Shown: positions 18,049-26,484 of the stretch, piece after piece | Layout of the letters: the number at the start of each line of letters is the position of its first letter | How positions within the stretch are numbered: the stretch's first letter is position 1 | From: JANXLS01 sp038227045 | GTDB taxonomy: Bacteria; Planctomycetota; SZUA-567; H5-PLA8 | Assembly (NCBI GenBank): GCA_038227045.1 | Contig: JBBRQD010000016.1 | Span: forward strand, 11,827-75,826 | Direction: 5' to 3' | Length of the DNA: 64,000 bases | Position numbers and translations under genes: made by a program | The notes under the pieces: model-generated | The model's input: only the letters and a program-made list of their open reading frames with translations | Databases searched by the model: none | Told to the model about the DNA's origin: nothing

Positions 18049-19416
18049 ATGCAGACCGCAGCAAAAGCCACACGTATACATTTCTTGAATTTCACGATGC
18101 CGCAAATGCGCGCGTTTCACATGACGTGGGTCGCGTTTTTCTTGTGTTTTGTAGGCTGGTTCGCCATTGCGCCGCTTTCCGCGGTGATTCAAAAAGATTT
18201 GAAACTCACCGACGCGCAGCTTGCCAACACGGTGATCGCGTCCGTCGCCATCACCATCCTCGCACGCTTGATCATCGGCGCAATCTGCGACCGTTTCGGG
18301 CCGCGCAAGACGTACACGTGGCTGATGCTTGTGGGCGCGATTCCGATCATGTCGATCGGACTCGCCACCGATTACACGACTTTTCTGCTGGGACGCCTGG
18401 CGATAGGAGCCATCGGCGCATCATTTGTCGTTACGCAATTTCACACCACGCAAATGTTCGCGACGAACTGCGTCGGCGCCGCGAATGCGACGGCGGCCGG
18501 TTGGGGGAATATGGGCGCGGGCGCAACGAACATGCTCATGCCGGCGATCTTCGGCCTCTTCGTTTATTTTGGATTCAGCGAGCATCTCGGCTGGCGTCTT
18601 GCGATGATCGTTCCCGGCGTTCTCATGATGGCCAGCGGGGTGGCTTATTGGTTCTTGACGCAGGATTGTCCGCAGGGCAATTTCGAAGACTTGCGCAAAG
18701 AAGGCATCGTCATCGAGAATGCCAAGAAGGCGGTCAAAGGCGGTTTCTGGATCGCATGCAAGGATTATCGCGTGTGGATTCTGGCGCTCATTTACGGTGC
18801 GTGCTTCGGGATTGAAATCGTGATTCACAACACCGCCGCGAATTATTTCAAAAAGGCCTATACGCTCGATCTTCAAACCGCGGGGATCATCGCCGGGCTG
18901 TTCGGCGGTCTGGCGATCTTTGCGCGCGGAATGGGCGGCTATATCAGCGACAAAGTGGCGCGCATTCACGGTCTGAAAGGCCGCGCGGTCACGCTCGGAT
19001 TGTTCCTCTTTGGCCAAGGCCTGTCGATGCTTATCTTCGCTAAATCGGGAGCGCTGGTTGGAGCGGTTCTGGGACTGATGAGCTTTGGATTGTTCGTCCA
19101 CATGGCGGCGGGCGCGACGTACGCGGTCATTCCGTTTATCAATAGAAAAATCCTCGGTTCGGTGGCGGGGATCGTCGGCGCCGGTGGAAATGTGGGCGCT
19201 GTGCTGGCGGGTTTTCTGTTGAAGGCAAACGGAGTAAGCTACTCGCAGGCCATGGTGTATCTGGGCGGAGTGGTGCTCTTCTCCGGAGCGACGGCGTTTG
19301 TTCTGCGATTCTCGGAAGCGGACGAATCTGTTTCGCGCATGGAATTCAACGCGGGCGCCGCTCAGAATGCGGCAGCGGCGGAACTTGTTCCCGCGACAAT
19401 GGCCACGGGCGAGTAA
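18049..19416 (+). CDS. narK: Nitrate/nitrite transporter, NNP family of the MFS
   Basis: 455 residues from the ATG of MQTAAKATRIHFLN, preceded by GGAG at 10 nt; an ATG at 17983 would overlap the putative promoter. About 12 transmembrane helices. The NNP-family signature is intact: ATAAGWGNMGAGATNMLMP in TM5 and GGAGGNVGA-type glycine-rich sequence (GIVGAGGNVGAVLAG) in TM11, plus RLIIGAICDRFGPRKT between TM2 and TM3. It moves nitrate and/or nitrite across the inner membrane. Divergent from nirBD, so uptake and reduction are probably co-regulated. It is followed by a strong intrinsic terminator. Confidence 0.93.
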   Translation: MQTAAKATRIHFLNFTMPQMRAFHMTWVAFFLCFVGWFAIAPLSAVIQKDLKLTDAQLANTVIASVAITILARLIIGAICDRFGPRKTYTWLMLVGAIPIMSIGLATDYTTFLLGRLAIGAIGASFVVTQFHTTQMFATNCVGAANATAAGWGNMGAGATNMLMPAIFGLFVYFGFSEHLGWRLAMIVPGVLMMASGVAYWFLTQDCPQGNFEDLRKEGIVIENAKKAVKGGFWIACKDYRVWILALIYGACFGIEIVIHNTAANYFKKAYTLDLQTAGIIAGLFGGLAIFARGMGGYISDKVARIHGLKGRAVTLGLFLFGQGLSMLIFAKSGALVGAVLGLMSFGLFVHMAAGATYAVIPFINRKILGSVAGIVGAGGNVGAVLAGFLLKANGVSYSQAMVYLGGVVLFSGATAFVLRFSEADESVSRMEFNAGAAQNAAAAELVPATMATGE

Positions 19417-19469
19417 GAGCGTGTTTCAAAACCGGGCGCAAGCCGTTTCGAATTACATGCGACATTTTC

Positions 19470-19505
19470 AGCAGGACGGAGCGCGCGCTTCGTCCTGCTT
19501 TTTTT
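19470..19505 (+). terminator. Rho-independent terminator of narK
   Basis: A 12-bp stem (agcaggacggag with cttcgtcctgct, one G-T pair) with a CGCGCG loop, followed by seven T. Textbook form, 53 bp after the narK stop. Confidence 0.9.
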
Positions 19506-19534
19506 ATGCCGCAGCCCAGTTATGATCCGCTCGC

Positions 19535-22192
19535 ATGAAATCCACGCCATCCCATTCCGGAGCCGTCGTGTTTCGCGTGCTGCTGTCGTATTGGCCGCGG
19601 CACCGCTTGCAGTGTGTGCTCTGCCTGCTGGGCATCACGCTTGGCGTGGCCGTTGTCACCGCGATGGATCTGGCCAATGCGAGCGCGCTGACGAGTTTTC
19701 GACAATCGATTTCGTCCGTCAATGGCAAGGCCACACATCAGATCGGACCGCTGGAAGGATCGTACCAAAACGGCGTGCCTGAAGACCTTTTTCCAAAAGT
19801 GTATTCGACGCCCGGCGTCATCGCCGCCGCTCCGGTCATCGAGACCTACGGCACTCTGGTCGTCGATCCCAATACCAATCTAGGCAACACGCCCACGGAA
19901 CAAATCGCCAACTCCAGTTCCACTAAAAGCCCTCAGGCGCTCGTGCGCATTCTGGGCATTGAGCCTATTCTCGACCGGCCCTTTCGTTCAGCGGATGGCG
20001 TCGATACCGGACTGGGTGCGGATATGTTTGCGCAATGGATGCTGCGTGACGACGGCTGCGCGCTCTCCGCTACGCTCGCGACGCGGCTGGGCGTGACGAC
20101 AGGCGGCAAAGTGACACTGATTCAATCCGGCAAACGGCACGCACTCACGCTGCTGGCGACGTATCGCTCGGATCAGAAAATCGCGCAAGACGACCTGCTC
20201 TTGATGGATATCGCAGCGGCGCAGGAGCGTTTCGGAATGTTGGGAAAATTGAATTCCATCGATCTGATTCTGCCGGATGGCGCGGCGGGCGATGCCGTCG
20301 TGGAGAAATTGAGCGCGCTGCTGCCCGACGGCGTCGCCCTTCAACGGCCGGCCGAACGCGCGGGACGAACTGAGGCGCTGCTGAGCGCATTTCAATTGAA
20401 CTTGCGCGCACTTTCGCTGCTGGCGCTCGTGGTCGGCATGTTTCTGGTTTACAACACGTTGACCGTGGCCGTGCTGCAACGCTTGCCCACGATTGGAACG
20501 CTGCGCTGCCTGGGCGCGTCGGAACGCGAGACGCGTCGCGCGGTGCTGCTTGAAGCGGCGTTGCTGGGCTTCGCCGGCAGTGTGTTCGGGTTGGCGGTTG
20601 GCGCGGCGCTGGCGCGATTGTTCCTGGAACGCGTCGGCGGAATCATGACGGATCTGTACGCGCACGTCGGAGCGTTGGCGGTGTTTTACGATCCGTGGGC
20701 GGCGGCGAAGGGCCTGGCGCTCGGCGTGTTGGCGTCCGTGGCCGGCGCATTCGTGCCGGCATACGAAGCGGGAAAGACCGCGCCGACGAGTGTGTTGCGG
20801 CGCTCAGGAACGGAGGCGTGGGCGGAGCGCTCGTGGAAGAAATTATTGGCGCTCGGCGGAACGAGCTGCGCGCTGGCGGCAGGATTGGCGGCAATTCCGG
20901 GGAAGAGCCCCGTGCCTGGGTTGGCGGCTGCGTTCGCTCTGGCCGTCGGTGGAGCGCTCGCTGCGCCGGCGGTGACACGCTGGATTTCGATATATTCCGC
21001 GCCCGCGATGCGCCGCGTCTTCGGCGTGCCAGGAATGCTGGCGGCGCGGGGCTTGAGCGCGAATTTGAGCCGCACGGGGCTCGCGGTGGGTGCGCTGGGA
21101 ATGGCGCTGAGCATGACCGTCGGCGTCGCCTTGATGGTCGCGAGTTTTCGCGGCACGCTGGACCGCTGGATGAACCAATCGCTGATGGCCGACGTGTACA
21201 TTCGTCCGGCGGTCCCGGCACTGATCCGGCGCAGCGCGCACATCCCGGACGAGATTCTTCAGCGGCTGCGCGCGTTGCCGAGCGTGGAAGCCGTCGACAC
21301 GTTTCGCGGACGCGACGTGGTGCTGGCCGATGGTTCGCTGATTCTGGTCGCCGCGACGGATACTCGCGTGACGTTCACGCGCGGCCGCGCGAATTTTCCG
21401 ATTACGCCGGACGGCGGCGATCCGGATCGCTCGTATCGCGGCTTGATCGGCGGGCAGGCGCTGATTTCGGAATCGCTGGCGCGAAAACAGGATTGGAAAC
21501 TGGGGGACACGATAACGCTGCCCGGCGCGAAGAACGCCACGCCGCTGAAAATCGAAGGCATCTATTACGAATACGCGACGGATCGCGGCGTGATCAGCCT
21601 GGACGCGAAAACCTATGGGCAACTTTTCGGCGAAATGCAGCCGCAGAGTGCGTCGCTCTATCTGAAACCGGGCGCGGATATCGACGCGGCGATCAAGCTG
21701 CTTCGCGACGATTTCGGCGCGCCCGGCGGGCTGTATATTTTTTCAAATAGAACGCTGCGCGAAGAAGCGTTTCGAGTTTTCGATCGGACGTTCGCGATCA
21801 CGGCGCAACTGGAAAATCTGAGTCTCGCGGTGGGGTTGTGCGGAATCTTGAGTGCGCTGCTGGCGCTGTTGCGCGAACGCGCGGCGGATTTTGGATTGTT
21901 GCGCGCCCTGGGATTGTCGGCGCGCGGGTTGTTCAAGCTGATGGTGCTGGAAGGGCTGCTGTTGGGAACCGCGGCGTTTCTGGTGGCGTGCGTGCTGGGA
22001 CCGGCTCTGGCGGTGCTGCTGATAAAGGTGATCAACGTTCGAGCATTCGGGTGGACAATATTGTTCTCGATGAAATGGGACGTCTTCGCACGCGCCGGGG
22101 CGCTGGCGTTATTCATGAGCGCGGCGGCGGCGCTATATCCCGCGTGGAAGAGCCGAGGGATGAATGCGGCGGGGGCGTTGCGGGAAGAATAG
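19535..22192 (+). CDS. FtsX-like ABC transporter permease (MacB/LolE type, duplicated)
   Basis: 885 residues. TM1 at about 23-45 is followed by a large extracytoplasmic MacB-type domain (about 50-280), then three membrane helices with the FtsX core (ALSLLALVVGMFLVYNTLTV, RLPTIGTLRCLGASERE). A second half follows: a TM pair around 440-490, another TM near 520-545, a second extracytoplasmic domain, and a C-terminal FtsX core (ALLALLRERAADFGLLRALG). This layout belongs to permeases that couple ATP hydrolysis to lipid, lipoprotein or peptide handling at the periplasm. The ATPase partner normally found next to such genes is absent here: nth lies convergent downstream, only 5 bp away, and narK upstream. 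It may use an ATPase encoded elsewhere. Confidence 0.88.
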   Translation: MKSTPSHSGAVVFRVLLSYWPRHRLQCVLCLLGITLGVAVVTAMDLANASALTSFRQSISSVNGKATHQIGPLEGSYQNGVPEDLFPKVYSTPGVIAAAPVIETYGTLVVDPNTNLGNTPTEQIANSSSTKSPQALVRILGIEPILDRPFRSADGVDTGLGADMFAQWMLRDDGCALSATLATRLGVTTGGKVTLIQSGKRHALTLLATYRSDQKIAQDDLLLMDIAAAQERFGMLGKLNSIDLILPDGAAGDAVVEKLSALLPDGVALQRPAERAGRTEALLSAFQLNLRALSLLALVVGMFLVYNTLTVAVLQRLPTIGTLRCLGASERETRRAVLLEAALLGFAGSVFGLAVGAALARLFLERVGGIMTDLYAHVGALAVFYDPWAAAKGLALGVLASVAGAFVPAYEAGKTAPTSVLRRSGTEAWAERSWKKLLALGGTSCALAAGLAAIPGKSPVPGLAAAFALAVGGALAAPAVTRWISIYSAPAMRRVFGVPGMLAARGLSANLSRTGLAVGALGMALSMTVGVALMVASFRGTLDRWMNQSLMADVYIRPAVPALIRRSAHIPDEILQRLRALPSVEAVDTFRGRDVVLADGSLILVAATDTRVTFTRGRANFPITPDGGDPDRSYRGLIGGQALISESLARKQDWKLGDTITLPGAKNATPLKIEGIYYEYATDRGVISLDAKTYGQLFGEMQPQSASLYLKPGADIDAAIKLLRDDFGAPGGLYIFSNRTLREEAFRVFDRTFAITAQLENLSLAVGLCGILSALLALLRERAADFGLLRALGLSARGLFKLMVLEGLLLGTAAFLVACVLGPALAVLLIKVINVRAFGWTILFSMKWDVFARAGALALFMSAAAALYPAWKSRGMNAAGALREE

Positions 22193-22197
22193 GCAAG

Positions 22198-22863
22198 TTA
22201 CACAAACACTTTTTTCGGATACGGGCACAATTCCACGATCGGGCATCCCGTGCATTTTGGCGTGGGCGCTTTGCAGAATTTTCGCCCGAGCAAAATCATT
22301 TCGTGCCCCAGCCGTGTCCAGCGCTCCTTCGGAAATATGCGCATGAGGTCGTGTTCGACTTTCACCGCATCGGTGTTTTTTGTAAAGCCCAGGCGGCGGC
22401 TGATGCGCCCGACATGCGTGTCCACCACCATGCCCGGAATGCCGAATGCGTTTCCCAATACGACGTTCGCCGTCTTGCGGCCGACGCCGTGCAGATTGTA
22501 CAAATCATCGAGTGTCTTTGGCACTTCACCGCCATGCAGCGCGACGATGTCTTTGCACGCCTCGCGAATCGACTTGGCCTTGTTGCGGTAGAAACCGGTG
22601 GATTGAATCAGTTTTTCGAGCTCCGCCGGTTCGCTCTCCGCGAATTCGGCCGCCGTTTTGTAGCGCGCGAAAAGGGCGGGCGTGGTCATATTGACGCGCG
22701 CGTCGGTGCATTGCGCGGAGAGGATTGTCGCGATGAGGAGTTGCAGCGAATTCGCGTAATCGAGAGAACATTTCGCGCCGGGAAAAGCGCTGTGCAGCGC
22801 GGCGTCGATTTGTTTCGCGCGTTCGAGAATTTGCGGGCTGACGGCTCTTGTCTTCTTGGGCAT
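22198..22863 (-). CDS. nth: Endonuclease III
   Basis: 221 residues. A DNA glycosylase/AP lyase for oxidised pyrimidines in base excision repair. The helix-hairpin-helix LHGVGRKTANVVLGNAFG carries the catalytic Lys, and VVDTHVGRISRRLG the catalytic Asp. The C-terminal [4Fe-4S] cluster motif C-x6-C-x2-C-x5-C is intact (FCKAPTPKCTGCPIVELCPY). Length and motif order match the family closely. Convergent with the permease gene; a pair of hairpins separates it from the TPR gene upstream on the same strand. Confidence 0.97.
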   Translation of the reverse strand: MPKKTRAVSPQILERAKQIDAALHSAFPGAKCSLDYANSLQLLIATILSAQCTDARVNMTTPALFARYKTAAEFAESEPAELEKLIQSTGFYRNKAKSIREACKDIVALHGGEVPKTLDDLYNLHGVGRKTANVVLGNAFGIPGMVVDTHVGRISRRLGFTKNTDAVKVEHDLMRIFPKERWTRLGHEMILLGRKFCKAPTPKCTGCPIVELCPYPKKVFV

Positions 22864-22900
22864 TTTTGAAATGGATGGCTGGCGATGGGTTCAATAAAAA

Positions 22901-22948
22901 GAGGGCCGAGACGGCCCTCCCACGTTCTTAAGGGCCGGGACGGCCCTT
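22901..22948. repeat. Two tandem 'agggccgagacggccct' hairpins
   Basis: Hairpin one (22901-22919) and hairpin two (22930-22948) are near-identical short palindromes, gagggccgagacggccctc and aagggccgggacggccctt. They lie between the end of the TPR gene and the start of nth, both on the minus strand, so they may act as terminators or mRNA-end stabilisers. The type resembles REP-like dispersed sequences. Confidence 0.7.
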
Positions 22949-22963
22949 CCACTGTCTTGTGTG

Positions 22964-24136
22964 TCAATTTTCCGGCTGGACCAGATCGGGTGGCACGTCG
23001 CGTCCGAGCGCCTGCGCTTTTTTGAACTGCGCGTCGGCCTCTTTCACCATCCCCATTCCAAGCGCGAGATAACCCAGTTGCTCGGGCACGACGCCGTTTC
23101 GAGGCTCCAGAATCGCGACGTTCTCGAAAGCGCCTTTGGCGAGCGCCGCATTGCCTTCCAGCGAGGCGACGAACGCCAGAAACAACTGCGGCTCAGCCCA
23201 CTGGGGATCGAGCTGCGTGGCGCGTTGAAACATGCCTTGCGCTTCGCTATCGTTGCCGTCGGCGATCAGTGCCAAGCCCAGATCGTAATAGCATTTCGCC
23301 AGGGGTTTGACGGCCGGCTGCGCGGCTTTCCAGTTGTCGAAACCTTTGCGGGCGGCCGTCTCGAAGATGGCGATGCGCTGGGTTCCGCGCTGCGTGGCGG
23401 TTGGGATGGGATCGATGGAGCTTTTGGAGAACCACTCCTTCGCCTGCCGAAAATTACCGCGGCGCGCGGCGATGGCACCCATCAGCGCGCAGGCTTCGAC
23501 GTTCAACGGATCGAGCTGAATGGCGCGCGACAACGCAGTCTCGGCTTCAGTCATTTTGCCGCGCCGCGCATGAATCGTTCCGATGCGGCTGTGGGCCAGC
23601 GCATAATTCGGCACCTGATCGAGCGCCTTCTGATACGATGCGATCGCTTCGTCCGGCCGCCCGAGTGCGTTCAAGGAGTCGCCCAGCGACAGGCTAACCT
23701 GCGGCTGCTGCAGTTTGTGATTGAGCGACTGCCGGAAGTAATTCACGGCCTCGTCGTGCTGGTCGAGCTGTTGGCACGCCAGCCCCAGATTGGCTTCCGC
23801 GCAATGCCAGTTTGGAAACTGTTTCAGAGCCATCTGCAACGCTTCGTGCGCTTCGTCCGGACGCCCGTCGTACAGCAAGGCGAGGCCCAGATTGCTGTAT
23901 GCTTCGGGATAATCGGGCGCCATTTTCAGCGCTTTGCGAAACTCCCTTTCGGCCTCGTCCCAGACGCCTTTTTCGATAAACGAACAGCCGCGCGTTACGA
24001 GTTCCTCGGCGAGCGCGAGCGGACGCGACTTGCGCGCCGGGCCGTCCTGCCCCATGCCGCTGAACGCGCCAAGCGTCTGCGGGGATTTAACGGTCGACTT
24101 TGAATGGACTACTCTTCTGATTGAGCGCACCGCCAT
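22964..24136 (-). CDS. Tetratricopeptide repeat protein
   Basis: 390 residues. The first about 45 are basic without a clear signal peptide; from there nine or so TPR units follow in register, for example WDEAEREFRKALKMAPDYPE, AYSNLGLALLYDGRPDEA and HEALQMALKQFPNWHCAEAN. GGAG lies about 7 nt before the ATG. TPR arrays are protein-interaction scaffolds; no catalytic domain is attached. It diverges from kdsA with about 185 bp between them. The N-terminal start could be internal (Met28, before the first TPR). Confidence 0.87.
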   Translation of the reverse strand: MAVRSIRRVVHSKSTVKSPQTLGAFSGMGQDGPARKSRPLALAEELVTRGCSFIEKGVWDEAEREFRKALKMAPDYPEAYSNLGLALLYDGRPDEAHEALQMALKQFPNWHCAEANLGLACQQLDQHDEAVNYFRQSLNHKLQQPQVSLSLGDSLNALGRPDEAIASYQKALDQVPNYALAHSRIGTIHARRGKMTEAETALSRAIQLDPLNVEACALMGAIAARRGNFRQAKEWFSKSSIDPIPTATQRGTQRIAIFETAARKGFDNWKAAQPAVKPLAKCYYDLGLALIADGNDSEAQGMFQRATQLDPQWAEPQLFLAFVASLEGNAALAKGAFENVAILEPRNGVVPEQLGYLALGMGMVKEADAQFKKAQALGRDVPPDLVQPEN

Positions 24137-24316
24137 GGTAGACTACTCCTTGATGAGTCCTGGCATCTGACGTCTTTATCGAGATGAAAAATCAATACAC
24201 CAAGTCTAACCGATTTTCGCAATCGCCGCCACATACCGGAAATGAATTTTCAAGACTGTTTTCTTCTCTCGTTTGCGCTATGCTACGCGGGTCAACTATT
24301 TCGCTCTCGATGGTTA

Positions 24317-24330
24317 GGAGAATGACCGTG
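24317..24330 (+). promoter_or_regulatory. Ribosome site at kdsA: ATG or GTG start
   Basis: GGAG at 24317-24320 is only 1 nt before ATG 24322 but 7 nt before GTG 24328, so translation may really begin at the GTG two codons later. Both fit the family N-terminus. Confidence 0.5.
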
Positions 24331-25254
24331 CAAACACGCGAAGTCAATATTGCCGGAGTCAAAGTCGGCGGCGGCAATCCGCTGGCGTTGATCGCCGGAC
24401 CGTGCGCGATCGAAGGCGCTGAAGCCTGCATGGACCAGGCGCGGCTTGTCAAGAATGCCGCCAAACAGGCCGGCATCGCGCTGATTTTCAAAGCGTCTTT
24501 CGACAAAGCCAATCGGACATCCGGCAGCAGTTTCCGCGGGCCGGGAATGAAAGAGGGTCTGCAAATTCTGGCGGCCATAAAAAAAGAACTGGGGCTGCCA
24601 ATCCTGACCGACGTCCACAGTCCCGAGCAATGCGACGCCGTCGCGGAAGTCGCGGACGTGCTGCAAATCCCCGCGCTGCTCTGCCGCCAGACCGATCTGA
24701 TTCATGCCGCCGGCAAAACGGGCAAGGCCGTGAATGTCAAGAAGGGCCAGTTCCTCGCGCCCAGCGATATGCGCAATGTCGTCGAAAAACTTCTGGCGAC
24801 CGACAATTCGGATATTCTACTGACCGAGCGCGGCACCTGCTTCGGCTACCATTATTTAATCAGCGACATGCGGGCGCTGCCCTCGATGCGCTTGCTGGGC
24901 TATCCCGTCGTATTCGACGCCACGCATTCCGTTCAAACGCCCGGTGGATTGGGAACGAAATCCGGTGGCGAACGCCAGTTCGTCGCGCCGCTGGCCCGGG
25001 CCGCGGTGGCCACGGGCATCGATTGCATCTTCCTGGAAGTCCACCCGGACCCCGACAAAGCGCTCAGCGACGGACCCAACATGCTGCGCGTCGAGGATCT
25101 CCCCGCGCTGGTTACGCTGCTCCTCAATATTGACAAGGAAGTAAAGGCTGCAATCGAACAGGAAAACATCGTCGAACTGAGACGCCACGGCAAGTCTGCT
25201 TGGCAATCGTCGGGTGCTCATCTTGGTCTTGCGGAGCAGATAACCAAGTCCTGA
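24322..25254 (+). CDS. kdsA: 2-dehydro-3-deoxyphosphooctonate aldolase (KDO-8-phosphate synthase)
   Basis: About 310 residues. It condenses phosphoenolpyruvate with arabinose 5-phosphate to KDO-8-phosphate, the committed step toward the KDO of LPS inner core. Recognisable family blocks: LIAGPCAIEG, FKASFDKANRTSGSSFRGPG, ILTDVHSPEQCDAVAEVADV, QIPALLCRQTDL, NVKKGQFLAPSDM, TERGTCFGYHYLISDMRALP and DATHSVQTPGG. The Cys in AGPCAIEG and the spaced His/Glu/Asp residues are compatible with a metal-dependent class II enzyme. An extra 46 in-frame codons upstream (from 24184) do not look like family sequence. With lpxA in the same window this supports an LPS-type outer membrane. Confidence 0.96.
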   Translation: MTVQTREVNIAGVKVGGGNPLALIAGPCAIEGAEACMDQARLVKNAAKQAGIALIFKASFDKANRTSGSSFRGPGMKEGLQILAAIKKELGLPILTDVHSPEQCDAVAEVADVLQIPALLCRQTDLIHAAGKTGKAVNVKKGQFLAPSDMRNVVEKLLATDNSDILLTERGTCFGYHYLISDMRALPSMRLLGYPVVFDATHSVQTPGGLGTKSGGERQFVAPLARAAVATGIDCIFLEVHPDPDKALSDGPNMLRVEDLPALVTLLLNIDKEVKAAIEQENIVELRRHGKSAWQSSGAHLGLAEQITKS

Positions 25255-25442
25255 GTTTTGCCGCATTGAATTCGGAGGCCGGGCATGAAGTATCTTGATT
25301 TAATCACACGATTCGGTTTTTGCATGGAATTCCCGCGCGCGCAGCACAACCCATTGTCTTGAGCAATTTTTGCCAAAGAAATGAGAAAAAATAGGATCGT
25401 TATTGTACATGTAAGTGATACTTTTCTTAGGGGAGCGATAAC

Positions 25443-26453
25443 GTGTCCGGACCAATGGCAGACAATAACCGAATGGGCAGCGACCTGGTGGTCCTGGACG
25501 ATGTGGAAAGCTCACGCGGCATTCAAGAGCGGGCGCTATTTAAAGCCGGCTACAAACGGGTATCGGCGTTCGCGGCAAGTCCGGCGGTCATCAAGGAACA
25601 GCTTTCCAGACAACGCAATGGCAAAGCCGATCTGGTTCTTTTTGGGCTCGACCCGAGCAAAAGCGATTCTTGGGAAAATCTTCGACTGCTTCGTCAAGCG
25701 TTTGAAGGCCCGATCCTGGCGACCACGCTTAGCCACACCGCGGAGTCCCGCGAACGCGCGCAGAAAATGGGCATCACCGATTTTTTCGCCATGGAAGAGT
25801 GTGGCGAAGAGGGTTTGGAGCTGAAAGTCGAAACCGTGCTGACCGCGCACCGCATCGACTCGCTGGGCCAGGAGAGCGACGCGCGCACGCAAGAGTTGTT
25901 CGTGAACATTCTGACGGTCATGGTGAAAATTCTCGAATCGAAAGACCCGTACACGCGCTTCCACAGCCATTCGGTGGCAAAATGGTCGCGCATGATCGGC
26001 CGGCGCAAGGGTCTGTCCGAAGACGAATTGAATCGCCTGGGCCTCGCGGCGCTCTTTCACGATTTCGGCAAAATCGGCATCCCCGACGAGATTCTCTGCA
26101 AACCCGGGCGGCTGACCGAAGAAGAATTCACGATCATGAAAAAACACCCGACGATCGCCCGCGATCTGCTGCGGTCGCTCGAACCGCTGAGCGATCTGAT
26201 CCCGGCGATCACACACCACCACGAACGCTGGGATGGGCGCGGCTATCCGGGCAACTTGAAGGGCGAGGATATACCGCTTTGGGCGCGCATCATCGCCCTG
26301 GCCGATTCCTACGACACGATGTCCACGCGCCGCACATACAAAGAGCCGTACAGCCGCGAACACGTCGTTCAAGAACTCGAAAAAGGCAAAGGCATGCACT
26401 ACGATCCTGAATTGACCGACCATCTGCTCACGATTCTTCAAGAGAACGCGTGA
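25443..26453 (+). CDS. HD-GYP phosphodiesterase with degenerate receiver domain
   Basis: 336 residues from a GTG supported by AGGGGAG 7 nt upstream. Residues 14-135 look like a response-regulator receiver: the acidic pair is kept (VVLDDVESSRGIQERAL), but at the phospho-acceptor position DLVLFGLDP carries Gly where Asp is expected, and the conserved Lys after beta-5 is absent (GITDFFAMEE). Residues 145-335 are an intact HD-GYP domain: HSHSVAKWSRMIG, LFHDFGKIGIPDEIL, HHERWDGRGYPGNL and ALADSYDTMSTRRTY. HD-GYP domains hydrolyse cyclic di-GMP. Here the input cannot be ordinary Asp phosphorylation, so control is probably by protein interaction. Followed 31 bp later by chrA, which may be cotranscribed. 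Confidence 0.92.
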   Translation: MSGPMADNNRMGSDLVVLDDVESSRGIQERALFKAGYKRVSAFAASPAVIKEQLSRQRNGKADLVLFGLDPSKSDSWENLRLLRQAFEGPILATTLSHTAESRERAQKMGITDFFAMEECGEEGLELKVETVLTAHRIDSLGQESDARTQELFVNILTVMVKILESKDPYTRFHSHSVAKWSRMIGRRKGLSEDELNRLGLAALFHDFGKIGIPDEILCKPGRLTEEEFTIMKKHPTIARDLLRSLEPLSDLIPAITHHHERWDGRGYPGNLKGEDIPLWARIIALADSYDTMSTRRTYKEPYSREHVVQELEKGKGMHYDPELTDHLLTILQENA

Positions 26454-26484
26454 AGCAACCGCGTCAATCCAGGCCTACGATCCC

